This document shows, in pieces, positions 18,969 through 26,987 of a DNA stretch of 64,000 bases (its first letter is position 1; each line of letters begins with the position of its first letter). The notes beneath the pieces are model-generated. The model saw only the letters and a list, made by a program, of their open reading frames with translations, was not told the origin of the DNA and ran no database searches. Where the stretch lies: NCBI GenBank assembly GCA_017939795.1, contig JAGBAA010000092.1, positions 22,195 through 86,194 of the forward strand, in the 5' to 3' direction. Source of the DNA: Thermoguttaceae bacterium. Lineage in GTDB: Bacteria; Planctomycetota; Planctomycetia; Pirellulales; Thermoguttaceae. The translations under genes were made by a program, and so were the position numbers.

Positions 18969-20230
18969 TTGCGTTTCCTGTTCACGATCCGATTCTGCTT
19001 TCCGGAAACCGCAGCCTGCTCAGAATGCCCACTTTCCGGATTCGTGACCGGGACCGTCGTCTGCATCATCGTCATTCCGCCAGTGATGGTCGTGGAAATG
19101 ACGGACGTTTCCGGAACATTCTGAAATTCCGCAGGCAAAACGTCTTCCGAGATCCCTTCCGAAAAATCGACTTCCGAAATGATCGTCCGCTGCATATTCG
19201 GCAGGTTTCCCGCCATGAGCTGCGCCATCCAGAGCGTCATCTTGAACTCAAGCAGAATGATGCGCAAAGCTGCCGTGATCGGCGCGGCCAAAAGCATTCC
19301 GACGGGGCCCCAGACCACACCGAAAAAGCCAAGCGCAAGCAAAATCGTGACCGGGTGCAGCTGAAGTCCGTGCCCCTGAAGTTTCGGCTCGAGAAGGTTT
19401 CCGAAAAACTGCTGGACGCACGTCGGCAGAATGACCGCCATGGCAAGCTGGGTATTCGACATTTCCGTCGTGATCATCAGGATCGGAAGCGGCAGGATCG
19501 TCGCGATAATGGAACCAATGGACGGAATAAAATTCAGCACGAATGCGATCAGCCCAAACAAAAATGCCATGGGAGTGCCGAGGAAAAAGAAAATGAGGTA
19601 AACGCAGACTCCGGTCGCCAGCGAAATAAAGAATTTGATGTTCAAATACTTCTGGATGCTCCGCTCGATCTCCGCATAGATCTCATTTCGGACCCGCGTA
19701 TGCGGATCGCGTCCCATGAGAATAAAAAGGCAGAACAGAAGAACGAGCGTGCCGCTGGAAACGAAATTCTTGCAGACATTCAGGCTCTCTTTCAAAAATG
19801 AAGGGATCTGCTCACGCATTTCTTTAAGCAGCGTTTCCGCCTCGATGTAGGAACCGATCCCGACCTGTTTCAAAGCCAGATCCAGCGTCGTTTCAAATTT
19901 TTCCGAGGTGGAGGTTTCGCCGGATCGATTTACTTCCTGGATCGCGTCCGTAATGGAGTTGATCGCGAATCTGGCCAGGAAAAAACAGAGAATGAAGACC
20001 ATCAAAATGACCAAAAACGAACTGACGAATCCTGTCCAGCGCGGAAGTTTCCACCGGACGACGACCAGCTTTTCCACCGGCGAGACCATCGCACAGAGGA
20101 AAATCGAGAAGACGAACGGGATCATGAAACTGCGTGTGAAAAACATCGCGAACGAAAAAGCCACAAACGCCAGCAGAAGTACTCCACCGGTCAAAAGCCA
20201 AAACTGCTCTTCACGTAAAGGAGTTCGCAT
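18956..20230 (-). CDS. AI-2E family transporter (PF01594-type membrane protein)
   Basis: 424 residues from the ATG at 20228-20230, chosen because AGGAGAG lies 7 nt upstream. Upstream in-frame ATGs lack such a site. The topology is typical: two N-terminal helices (FWLLTGGVLLLAFVAFSFAMFF, FMIPFVFSIFLCAMVSPVEKLV), a third, a soluble amphipathic stretch (about 150-215), then four or more helices with the family-like PFVLNFIPSIGSIIATILP region and GPVGMLLAAPITAAL. Members export small molecules or work as Na+/H+ antiporters; calling it an autoinducer-2 exporter would go too far. The tail (NRKRKKKK) is encoded by the edge of a dispersed repeat. It is 70 bp downstream of the CYTH gene in the same direction. 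Confidence 0.9.
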   Translation of the reverse strand: MRTPLREEQFWLLTGGVLLLAFVAFSFAMFFTRSFMIPFVFSIFLCAMVSPVEKLVVVRWKLPRWTGFVSSFLVILMVFILCFFLARFAINSITDAIQEVNRSGETSTSEKFETTLDLALKQVGIGSYIEAETLLKEMREQIPSFLKESLNVCKNFVSSGTLVLLFCLFILMGRDPHTRVRNEIYAEIERSIQKYLNIKFFISLATGVCVYLIFFFLGTPMAFLFGLIAFVLNFIPSIGSIIATILPLPILMITTEMSNTQLAMAVILPTCVQQFFGNLLEPKLQGHGLQLHPVTILLALGFFGVVWGPVGMLLAAPITAALRIILLEFKMTLWMAQLMAGNLPNMQRTIISEVDFSEGISEDVLPAEFQNVPETSVISTTITGGMTMMQTTVPVTNPESGHSEQAAVSGKQNRIVNRKRKKKK

Positions 20231-20300
20231 TTGCACACTCTCCTGTTTTTTTCTGAAAGGAATAAAAAAGTTCATCCGGTAAATGCGTACCGGAACGCAC

Positions 20301-21002
20301 TCACGTTTCTGCCGAGGCAGCGACCAGGGCAAGGTAGCTTCGCGGCTCGATCTCTGTCAACCCCAAAAATTGCGAAAGGCTCAAAAGCCGTGCCCGAACC
20401 GCCGGGATCTCCGAGTCATTCGCTGCAATGAATTCCAGCTCCGCATACGTTCCGACGGGGGGCACCTCATCGAAGGAAAACTCGACTCGAGCACCTTCCC
20501 ACTCCCAGTACGCCTTGCTGCGCACTTTCCGAACCTCGCGAACTGCACGGAAACCAAGAAGTGCCAGCATTTCCATCCACTGCCGGGAAACCGAAAGTCC
20601 TTCCAGCGCATCCAGCTGATCCCAAAGCGTCTCTGCGGGCATCGAAAACAGCGTACCGGCTCTGGCTGGATCTAAAGAAAGAGAGGCCGCCAACGGCAGC
20701 TCGATCTCTTTCCGAATCTTGGCCTGACGGTCAAGCCGAGGACCCTTGAACGTAATGAGCTGCTCCGCTTCTGCACGTTCCGGACAGCATTCCGACTGCG
20801 TATTTTCCGACTCGCCAAAGAAAAACGTCAAATGACGCCGGACACGAAGTGCTTCATCCGTCTGCACAAAATCACGGCACGGATGCTGAAAATACGTATC
20901 GGCCTCCACGACTTTCTTCTTCCACGAAAGACCGATCTCCGCAACACGTTTTAAAAACGCCGCAGGATCGGGAAGCCGAAATTTCTGCTCAACTTCAAAC
21001 AT
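20301..21002 (-). CDS. CYTH-domain protein (class IV adenylate cyclase / triphosphatase type)
   Basis: 233 residues. The diagnostic ExExK is at the very start (Glu3-Val-Glu5-Gln-Lys7). It is followed by DTYFQHP, ALRVRR, LITFKGP, RKEIE, VRKVRSKAYWEW and a C-terminal FDEVPPVGTYAELEF. These are the basic and acidic tunnel residues of CYTH enzymes, which bind triphosphates with Mg2+. Family members are class IV adenylate cyclases, thiamine-triphosphatases or inorganic triphosphatases; sequence alone cannot choose. AGGAGA lies 6 nt before the ATG. It probably shares a transcript with the AI-2E-type transporter downstream. A heptamer array lies immediately upstream. Confidence 0.9.
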   Translation of the reverse strand: MFEVEQKFRLPDPAAFLKRVAEIGLSWKKKVVEADTYFQHPCRDFVQTDEALRVRRHLTFFFGESENTQSECCPERAEAEQLITFKGPRLDRQAKIRKEIELPLAASLSLDPARAGTLFSMPAETLWDQLDALEGLSVSRQWMEMLALLGFRAVREVRKVRSKAYWEWEGARVEFSFDEVPPVGTYAELEFIAANDSEIPAVRARLLSLSQFLGLTEIEPRSYLALVAASAET

Positions 21003-21017
21003 TCGGATCTCCTGAAA

Positions 21018-21120
21018 TTAGCTGTTAGCTGTTAGCCGTTAGCCGTTAGCTGTTAGCTGTTAGCCGTTAGTTTAAAAAGCTAAAAGCTAGAAGCTAACAG
21101 CTAGAAGCTAAAAACTAAAA
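21018..21120. repeat. Heptamer array 1 (TTAGCTG/TTAGCCG) with inverted tail
   Basis: Seven tandem heptamers TTAGCYG at 21018-21066 end in TTAGTTTAAAAA. Then comes a degenerate reverse-complement stretch (CTAACAG, CTAGAAG, CTAAAAA units) up to 21120, so the region can form a cruciform. It fills the gap between the SGNH hydrolase stop and the CYTH start. Confidence 0.9.
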
Positions 21121-21121
21121 A

Positions 21122-21889
21122 CTACTTCCCAAACGTCTTCGCTTCCACGCCCAGCATTTCCGCCACGACCGCGTCCACGCGATTTCCCCAGAGGATGTAG
21201 CCTTCTCGGCCCGGGTGCACGCCGTCGCGCATCAGGTTTTTCGGAATGTTTCCGTCAGCATCGAGCCACAGGTCGTTGATGTCGAGAAGCCGCACATTTT
21301 TGTAGTCTTTGAAGACTTCCGGCAGCATATCGTTCACCGCCATTGCGCGAGTCCGGCTTCCAGACTCCGGACCGTGAGTCACGAAGATCTCAAGGACCAG
21401 GATCTTGATGTTCGGATAGAGCGACTGCAGTTTATCCACGCACGCTTTGATACCGAGCGCGACATTTTCCTCACAGTTCGGCCACGCGCTCCACAGGCTG
21501 TTGATCCCGATGAGCAGAACGGCCGCTTTCGGCTGGATCTTGTCCATCGGAGCATCATTCAAACGCCAGAGAACGTGCTGGGGCTGGTCGCCGCCGAATC
21601 CCATGTTGACGGCATTGCGGTCGCCGTAGAAAAACTCCTGGATCTCTTTTCCCGCGCCGTCCCAGCCGTGCGTGATCGAGTCGCCGATCAGAAGAAGATC
21701 CACATTCCCCTGAGCGATCCGCGCACAGTTCGCTTCATGCCGGGCTTTCCACCACGCAACGTCCATTTTATTATCCGGAACGAGCGTCCGCGGAAGCGCG
21801 GCATCCTGCGCATGGATCCCGGAAACACAAAGCGCCGCAAAAAGGAGCACGAGCGCAAAACGAATGGTCAAATGCAGAGTCTGTTTCAT
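21122..21889 (-). CDS. Exported SGNH/GDSL hydrolase
   Basis: 255 residues with a signal peptide (FALVLLFAALCVSGIHA). The family blocks are in order: LLLIGDSITHGW (nucleophile Ser71), GFGGDQPQHVLWRL (oxyanion Gly), LLIGINSLW in place of the usual GTNN, and RDGVHPGREGY (Asp222, His225). This is the PAF-acetylhydrolase-like branch common among exported esterases of planctomycetes and Bacteroidetes, which often deacetylate polysaccharides. The third block has Ile-Asn-Ser, so the Asn is kept one position off the canonical form. It is bracketed by heptamer arrays at 21018-21120 and 22093-22175. Confidence 0.9.
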   Translation of the reverse strand: MKQTLHLTIRFALVLLFAALCVSGIHAQDAALPRTLVPDNKMDVAWWKARHEANCARIAQGNVDLLLIGDSITHGWDGAGKEIQEFFYGDRNAVNMGFGGDQPQHVLWRLNDAPMDKIQPKAAVLLIGINSLWSAWPNCEENVALGIKACVDKLQSLYPNIKILVLEIFVTHGPESGSRTRAMAVNDMLPEVFKDYKNVRLLDINDLWLDADGNIPKNLMRDGVHPGREGYILWGNRVDAVVAEMLGVEAKTFGK

Positions 21890-22092
21890 AAAAATTTCCT
21901 TTCAGGCAGGAGGATGGATGGATCGTCTGTCGGAAAAGTCCCCGAAACACTGAAAAACATTCGCGGTCCTTTCCTAAACACACGTTTAATATACCATCTT
22001 TTCTGCTTTAAAAAAAGGGGACCAGCACCGTTTTTGAGCGGTTTTTCCCAATTTAAGGCAAATTTAACCAAAAATTAACCAAGTTGGCTTTT

Positions 22093-22175
22093 TTAGCTGT
22101 TAGCTGTTAGCTGTTAGCCGTTAGCTGTTAGCTGTTAGCTGTTAGCTGTTAGCCGTTAGCTGTTGGCTGTTAGTT
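22093..22175. repeat. Heptamer array 2 (TTAGCTG/TTAGCCG)
   Basis: Eleven consecutive heptamers (22093-22169), mostly TTAGCTG with TTAGCCG and one TTGGCTG, end in TTAGTTTAAAAA. The same 3' flank occurs in array 1. The rest of the 719-bp gap (21890-22608) is AT-rich and holds the promoter at 22334-22362. Confidence 0.9.
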
Positions 22176-22333
22176 TAAAAAACGAAAAGATAAAATACAA
22201 AAAATAGGAAATGTTTCCCGGAAATTAGTTTTTTAAACTTTAAACCGATTTGAGCGGGAAAAACGGTTGAAATCAATACTCCGTCGAAACATTCGACACT
22301 ACCGTCAAAGTTTAAAATAGAGGAATTGGAAAA

Positions 22334-22362
22334 TTGCACAAAACCGGACAATTTGCTATAAA
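22334..22362 (+). promoter_or_regulatory. Promoter for the Ala/Glu repeat protein
   Basis: TTGCAC (22334-22339) and TATAAA (22357-22362) have a 17-nt spacer. The leader to the ATG at 22609 would be about 240 nt, unusually long. Confidence 0.45.
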
Positions 22363-22608
22363 ACGGCCCAAACGAAAACCGATGAATTGTGTAGTTCATG
22401 GAGATCGTATTCCCAACGGACAGATCTTCATGGGCCGGTCAAATGATCCAGTAAATTAAATTTTCATACATTCCGGTATGGATTTGTTTGGGATTCCAAA
22501 TACAGTGAGCATCCCGCGCGGCTCTTTCCGAGTTCGTGGACGGATCTCATTGATGCAGGGACACGCAAGGCATCCGGAGATAAAATTTTTGAGAAGAGGG
22601 AAGTTCCC

Positions 22609-23601
22609 ATGAGAAAGAATTTCAGTATTTTCTCCGGCGCTGCCGTTCTGCTCTGCAGCATGGTCATGGCGGCGAATGTGAGCGCGCAGGATGAGCTCTC
22701 GCTCGATGATTTCAGCGGTCTTGGGATCGCAGTCGAGCAGGATGCGGAAAACGAAACGGTGAACACGGATCTTGACGATGTTCTGGATCTGCCGCTGCCC
22801 GACGATTTCACGAACAGCGATGAAGAGCCGATCACGGACGTCATTCCGGAAACGCCGGTCAAGAAGGCAAAGGCAAAGGCAAAAGCTGCGAAAACCGCCA
22901 AAACCAAGGCAAGATCCAAAGAAAAAGTCATCGAGATCGCTCAGAATACCGATCCGGAACCCCAGCCTCTGACCGAAGCTGCGGCTGCTGTTGAAGAAGC
23001 GGCTCCGATCGCCATTGAAGAAGCTGCGGCTGCCGTCGAAGAAGCGGCTCCGATCGCTGTTGAAGAAGCGGCACCGGCCGTCGAAGAAGCGGCTCCGATC
23101 GCTGTTGAAGAAGCGGCTCCGATCGCTGTTGAAGAAGCGGCTCCGATCGCCATTGAAGAAGCAGCACCGGCTGCCGAAGAAACTCCGGCCGCGACGGTCC
23201 TTCCGGATCCCAAACCGGCCGCACCGGCTTCGATCATCCAAAACACACAGCCGGTCCAGGTTCCTGCGATCCAGCAGAACGCGGCTCCGATGCCGGCTCA
23301 GGATCCCGGTTTCGTTCCGGGAAGCTACGAAGCGGCTCCGCAGGGAATGGTTCCCGGTACGGTGAACGGCAATTGCCGCAGCTGCAACGGCGGCGCGGTT
23401 CACGGTGGATACTGGGTCCCGAATCCGGGTCCGGGCCGCAAGGCGATCTACTATGGCGTCCAGCCCAATGGTGTCCATGCTTACCCGCGCCGTGAGTGCC
23501 CGGGCTGCTGCCGCGACTGTGGCCCGATGCCGTATCCGTACTACACCCTGCGCGGTCCCCGTGATTTCGACGATCCGAATCCGCGTCCGATCGGTCCGTG
23601 A
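22609..23601 (+). CDS. Exported Ala/Glu repeat protein with Cys-rich C-terminus
   Basis: 330 residues with a signal peptide (FSIFSGAAVLLCSMVMAANVSAQ). A Lys/Ala-rich stretch (about 85-105) is followed by about eight degenerate repeats of the type VEEAAPIA (about 125-190, encoded by 24-27 bp tandem DNA repeats). Then comes a Pro/Gln linker and a C-terminal 75 residues with CRSC, CPGCCRDC and YYTLRGPRDFDDPNPRPIGP. I remember the YYTxRGPRDF ending from uncharacterised planctomycete proteins. The cysteine pairs suggest disulfides or metal binding outside the cytoplasm. GGGAAG precedes the ATG. Structural or envelope role suspected; function unknown. Confidence 0.85.
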   Translation: MRKNFSIFSGAAVLLCSMVMAANVSAQDELSLDDFSGLGIAVEQDAENETVNTDLDDVLDLPLPDDFTNSDEEPITDVIPETPVKKAKAKAKAAKTAKTKARSKEKVIEIAQNTDPEPQPLTEAAAAVEEAAPIAIEEAAAAVEEAAPIAVEEAAPAVEEAAPIAVEEAAPIAVEEAAPIAIEEAAPAAEETPAATVLPDPKPAAPASIIQNTQPVQVPAIQQNAAPMPAQDPGFVPGSYEAAPQGMVPGTVNGNCRSCNGGAVHGGYWVPNPGPGRKAIYYGVQPNGVHAYPRRECPGCCRDCGPMPYPYYTLRGPRDFDDPNPRPIGP

Positions 23602-23642
23602 GTTTCACGCACTCCGTAAAGGATCATTGAACTGACCGATCG

Positions 23643-23677
23643 AAAGAAGCGGGATCCCAAAACATCCCCGCTTCTTT
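23643..23677 (+). terminator. Stem-loop, first of two after the repeat protein
   Basis: AAAGAAGCGGG (23643-23653) pairs with CCCGCTTCTTT (23667-23677). No long T-run follows, so it is probably an accessory to the stronger terminator at 23702. Confidence 0.5.
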
Positions 23678-23701
23678 CCCCGCAGTCGTTCATCAACACA
23701 C

Positions 23702-23736
23702 GAGCGTTCCGGATCCCATTCGGAACGTTCTTTTTT
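23702..23736 (+). terminator. Rho-independent terminator
   Basis: GAGCGTTCCG (23702-23711) pairs with CGGAACGTTC (23721-23730, one G-T pair) and is followed by six T. Confidence 0.85.
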
Positions 23737-23786
23737 CAGATCATCTTTAGCTTCCAGCTTTTCAAACAAAATCAGCAGGCAATCGG

Positions 23787-24377
23787 ATGGCAAAACCGGC
23801 ACAGGGACTTGATTTTACCGAAAAAATGCGCAGGATCTGCGAAAGCATGACCTCCAGAGTCGCGGCACTCCAGCACATTCGGATGGACCGGGTCGCGGTC
23901 GGATTCACGCAGACGCGCTCGGCGAGTCAGTATGGATGCTATGCGACGCTGACGCCGCTGCGTTTCGAAAATGGTTCCCTCACGACTCAGCGAAACGGAC
24001 GGCTCTACACGGTTCAGCGCGTTCTGGATCCGCAGGGGATGGAGTATCTCTATATTCTCCGATTTTATGTTCCGCGGTTCCTTAATTCGGATTTTCGGTA
24101 CAAACTCACCACGACGGTACACGAACTTCTGCACATCAGCGAGAAATTTGACGGCGACATTCGGCGTTTTGAAGGACGATGCTATGCGCACTCCTCCTCC
24201 CAGAAAGACTACGACGCTTACGCAGAACAGCTCGCCTCGTTCTGGCTGGCGACCAACCCGCCTGAGGAACTCTATTCCTTTCTCCATCTGAATTTTGAAG
24301 AACTTCAGCAAAAGTACGGCAATCTCTACGGAAAGCAGTATGCCGCTCCGAAATTGATCCGCGTCCGAAAAGAATAG
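23787..24377 (+). CDS. Putative zinc metallopeptidase (HExxH), family uncertain
   Basis: 196 residues, without signal peptide or membrane segment. TTVHELLHISEKFDGD (His112-Glu113-x-x-His116) is a zinc-protease-like motif, and His135 in GRCYAHSS could be a third ligand. The N-terminal half is RMDRVAVGFTQTRSASQYGCYATLTPLRF, and the C-terminus is rich in aromatic and basic residues. It resembles the small putative metallopeptidases found near mobile elements, but no integrase or phage gene is nearby. Substrate unknown. It lies between a terminator and the MarR gene and has no shared promoter visible. Confidence 0.8.
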   Translation: MAKPAQGLDFTEKMRRICESMTSRVAALQHIRMDRVAVGFTQTRSASQYGCYATLTPLRFENGSLTTQRNGRLYTVQRVLDPQGMEYLYILRFYVPRFLNSDFRYKLTTTVHELLHISEKFDGDIRRFEGRCYAHSSSQKDYDAYAEQLASFWLATNPPEELYSFLHLNFEELQQKYGNLYGKQYAAPKLIRVRKE

Positions 24378-24592
24378 TCCCTCATTCTTACCAAAAAGCA
24401 AATCTTTTTTATCCAAAACTATTTTCTGAAAAAATCACAAAAAAACGTCTTTTCCTCACAAAAAAACGGAAATGGATCCCAATAGATCCCAGTCTCAGAC
24501 ACAATAATTTCACGACCACGCCTTTTTTCAGTAAAAAAAGACGTGAATTTCTAAATTTTCTGAAAAATTCTTAAAAAAACATCATATACCTC

Positions 24593-24620
24593 TTGAAAAA
24601 TTTCCTGAAAGTGGTATTAT
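24593..24620 (+). promoter_or_regulatory. Promoter for the MarR-type gene
   Basis: TTGAAA (24593-24598) and TATTAT (24615-24620) have a 16-nt spacer, about 55 nt before the ATG. The 303-bp gap upstream holds no gene. Confidence 0.55.
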
Positions 24621-24680
24621 TATAAAAAGTTAATGATTATTTCACTGATTCAGAAGCATCGATCAAATTTGGAGGTCCCC

Positions 24681-25193
24681 ATGAGTGTTTTCCGGCTCGA
24701 ACAGGACGTTTTCATCAAGTTTTTTGGAATTGCAGACAAATTGCGCGACAATGTTCTGCACACGACCACGACCAGAAAAAACGTGGCCCTGATGGAATCC
24801 CTTACCGTGCGTCAGCAAAAAGCGATCATGGCGCTTCTTCTGTTGACTGAAAACAATCCGGAAGGGATCAATCTGAAAAAACTGGCCGAACGTCTGAACA
24901 TGACAGTTCCCGCGACCTCCATTCTGGTGGAATCGATGGTGCAGAACAAAATTTTCTGCCGTGAACCGAGTAAAGAAGACCGCCGTGCCGTCAAGATCCG
25001 TCTCTCGGATTTCGGAATGTCGCTCATTAAAGCGTTCCGCATTCAGATGGACGCCTATATTTCCGAGCTGTACAAAGACATCTCGGACGAAGAAAAAGAG
25101 GTCTTCAGCAAAGTCATCAATCATTTCTACGCCAACATTTTTCACGAAGAAATGAGCATTAAAAAAAAGAATGAGAAGAAAAAGGACGCGTAA
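24681..25193 (+). CDS. MarR family transcriptional regulator
   Basis: 170 residues. The start at 24681 is set by GGAGG 5 nt upstream. The winged-helix core (about 45-110) reads LTVRQQKAIMALLLL, INLKKLAERLNMTVPATSILVESMVQ (recognition helix), then the wing with EDRRAVKIRLSDFG, the classic DRR-L-T/S-x-x-G of MarR. Helices on both sides form the dimer interface, and the tail is Lys-rich. It probably represses genes in response to small phenolic or oxidative signals. Its targets are not evident: the neighbours are a metallopeptidase and, convergently, an M48 protease. A terminator follows. Confidence 0.92.
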   Translation: MSVFRLEQDVFIKFFGIADKLRDNVLHTTTTRKNVALMESLTVRQQKAIMALLLLTENNPEGINLKKLAERLNMTVPATSILVESMVQNKIFCREPSKEDRRAVKIRLSDFGMSLIKAFRIQMDAYISELYKDISDEEKEVFSKVINHFYANIFHEEMSIKKKNEKKKDA

Positions 25194-25225
25194 AACGCCG
25201 TACAGATCCATCTTTTCGCAAACAC

Positions 25226-25258
25226 GGGGCACGTTTCCAAAAGCGTGCCCCATTTTTT
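25226..25258 (+). terminator. Rho-independent terminator after the MarR gene
   Basis: GGGGCACG (25226-25233) pairs with CGTGCCCC (25244-25251), followed by A and six T. Confidence 0.88.
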
Positions 25259-25296
25259 CAAAACAGAAGCCCCCCAAACCGCAGCAGGACCGGAAA

Positions 25297-26856
25297 TCAG
25301 TGTTTTCTGCGTTTAAGACTCCGACATCTGCCAGCCAGCGTCATGGCAGACCGCAATTCCATTTTCTGCCTGAGTCCCGTTCCGAAGCACATTCTCTTTC
25401 TCTGACGCTGACCTGCCAGGAATGCCATCCCAGAAACAGTCCGTACTCCCGAACATGAAGCTCCACGCATCCCAAACCTCGATCCCGTTCTGGAAGACGC
25501 AGCCAAATCGGACCGCAGTTTTCGTTTTCCCCTGAAACCACCCCCCTGCCCGGGACGCAGTTCCGTTCTGGAAAACAGACACGTTCTGGGCCACAGTCCC
25601 GTTCCGGAACGCAGTTTTGATTTTTGGCACAAACTTCGAGTGACTCCGATCCCCAGCATCTTCTGCCGACACTCCGGCCCAGAACGTTTTCCAGAGTCTG
25701 GCACGCCAAGCGCCTTGATCCGCTCTCCGATGGCGGGATGCGAGTGCAGCCAGAAGACTTCCCAGGCGGAAGGAAACGGATCCGCTTTGTTCTGGATCGC
25801 CAGCTTCACGAACGCACGGCGCAATGCATCGGGACCACAGAGGGTGAGAGCATGGGCGTCCGCCTGCCGCTCATGACGGCGGCTCACGGCATTCTGAAAC
25901 GGCTCGAGGACCGCCATGATGATACTGATCGCGAACATGAAAAAGAGGATCGACCAGACCGGCAGTTCTGCGTAATTCAGTTCCGCCGTCAGCGACCCGC
26001 CAAACCAGAATCGGAGTCCCAGGTCCGCAAGCCAGTAGATCCCGAAGCTCGCCAAAAGCATTCCGAGCATTCCCTTGAGCATATGCCGGCAGACATGGTG
26101 TCCCAACTCATGGGCAAAAACGGCCGCAATCTCGTCCTTTTGGAAATTCTTCAGCAGCGTATCTCCAAGCAGTACTCTCCGCGTCCGCCCAAATCCGGCG
26201 ATCATGGCATTCGCTTTAGTCGTTTCGATGGAAAGATCGAGACGGTAGATCCCCGAAAGTTTCAAAGAGGCCGCGCCTGCGAGTTTCTGAAAACTCGCCA
26301 TGAGTGCAGGATCCTCCAGACGCTCGACCCGGTAAAAAAGCGGCAGGACCACCACCGGGAAAAGTGTGCCGAGCACGATGGAAAAGAAAAAGAAAACACC
26401 CGAAGCGACCGCCCACCACCAAGGTCCCGTGACGCGGATGATCCAGAAAAGACCGAGCATCAGGCAGAAATTCAGCGGCAGAACGAGTGCCATTTGCAGA
26501 AGCCATCGCCGCAGCCAGTGAAATGCCGTGAGGTTGCTCAGACCAAAACGCTGTTCGACGACCCAGCCGCTGAAAAACGAAAACGGCAGCGAAACACTGA
26601 CGTGAATGAGAGAAACACACACCATCAGGGCCGTGAACTGCCGGACCCATGAATCGCCAACGATCGCAAAACCGGCCAGATATTCCGTCAGCGGTTTCCC
26701 AAAAAAGAAAGCGAGGAGAGCGAACAGGACAAGATCCACCGCCATATCCAGAAGAGAGCACCGAAGCTGGATCCGATGGTACACCCGGTTCTCAGCAAGC
26801 TGTTCCGGTGCCATGATCTCTGCACAAAGCTCTTCCCTGTTCTGAAATTTCGTCAT
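25297..26856 (-). CDS. M48 family (Ste24-type) membrane metalloprotease with odd C-terminal tail
   Basis: 519 residues from the ATG at 26854-26856 (GGGGGAAG just upstream). The N-terminal 240 residues have several membrane helices and the FSFFSGWVVEQRFGLSN block of CAAX-protease-like M48 enzymes. The zinc site is FAHELGHHVCRH (about 245-256), with the third ligand in SRRHERQADAHAL (about 328). Ste24 homologues cleave membrane-associated peptides and take part in envelope quality control. The normal fold ends near residue 390 (HPAIGERIKALG). The remaining 130 residues are Arg/Ser/Gly/Cys-rich and come from degenerate DNA repeats of the type CCCGTTCTGGAA-GACGCAG (25360-25640), which is not seen in typical members. 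Confidence 0.9.
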   Translation of the reverse strand: MTKFQNREELCAEIMAPEQLAENRVYHRIQLRCSLLDMAVDLVLFALLAFFFGKPLTEYLAGFAIVGDSWVRQFTALMVCVSLIHVSVSLPFSFFSGWVVEQRFGLSNLTAFHWLRRWLLQMALVLPLNFCLMLGLFWIIRVTGPWWWAVASGVFFFFSIVLGTLFPVVVLPLFYRVERLEDPALMASFQKLAGAASLKLSGIYRLDLSIETTKANAMIAGFGRTRRVLLGDTLLKNFQKDEIAAVFAHELGHHVCRHMLKGMLGMLLASFGIYWLADLGLRFWFGGSLTAELNYAELPVWSILFFMFAISIIMAVLEPFQNAVSRRHERQADAHALTLCGPDALRRAFVKLAIQNKADPFPSAWEVFWLHSHPAIGERIKALGVPDSGKRSGPECRQKMLGIGVTRSLCQKSKLRSGTGLWPRTCLFSRTELRPGQGGGFRGKRKLRSDLAASSRTGSRFGMRGASCSGVRTVSGMAFLAGQRQRKRMCFGTGLRQKMELRSAMTLAGRCRSLKRRKH

Positions 26857-26987
26857 TCTTCCCCCAAACGAACGGGCGGATGCCCTCTTCAGCGTGACTG
26901 CGGATCGCGGACAGTCCCATTCCGCGAATAAGAACATTTTAGCAGACTCTCGCCAAATCGTAAAGGGGGGGGGAGGAAAAAATTTTT

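Noticed and set aside
18956..20332. Longer start for the AI-2E-type transporter at 20332
   Set aside because: It would run into the CYTH gene end and lacks a ribosome-binding site; the start at 20230 has AGGAGAG.
21018..22175. CRISPR array
   Set aside because: The units are 7 bp with no spacers; no cas genes are near. The 14-mer array at 33849 and the 9- and 10-mers at 58.9 and 60.7 kb fail the same test.
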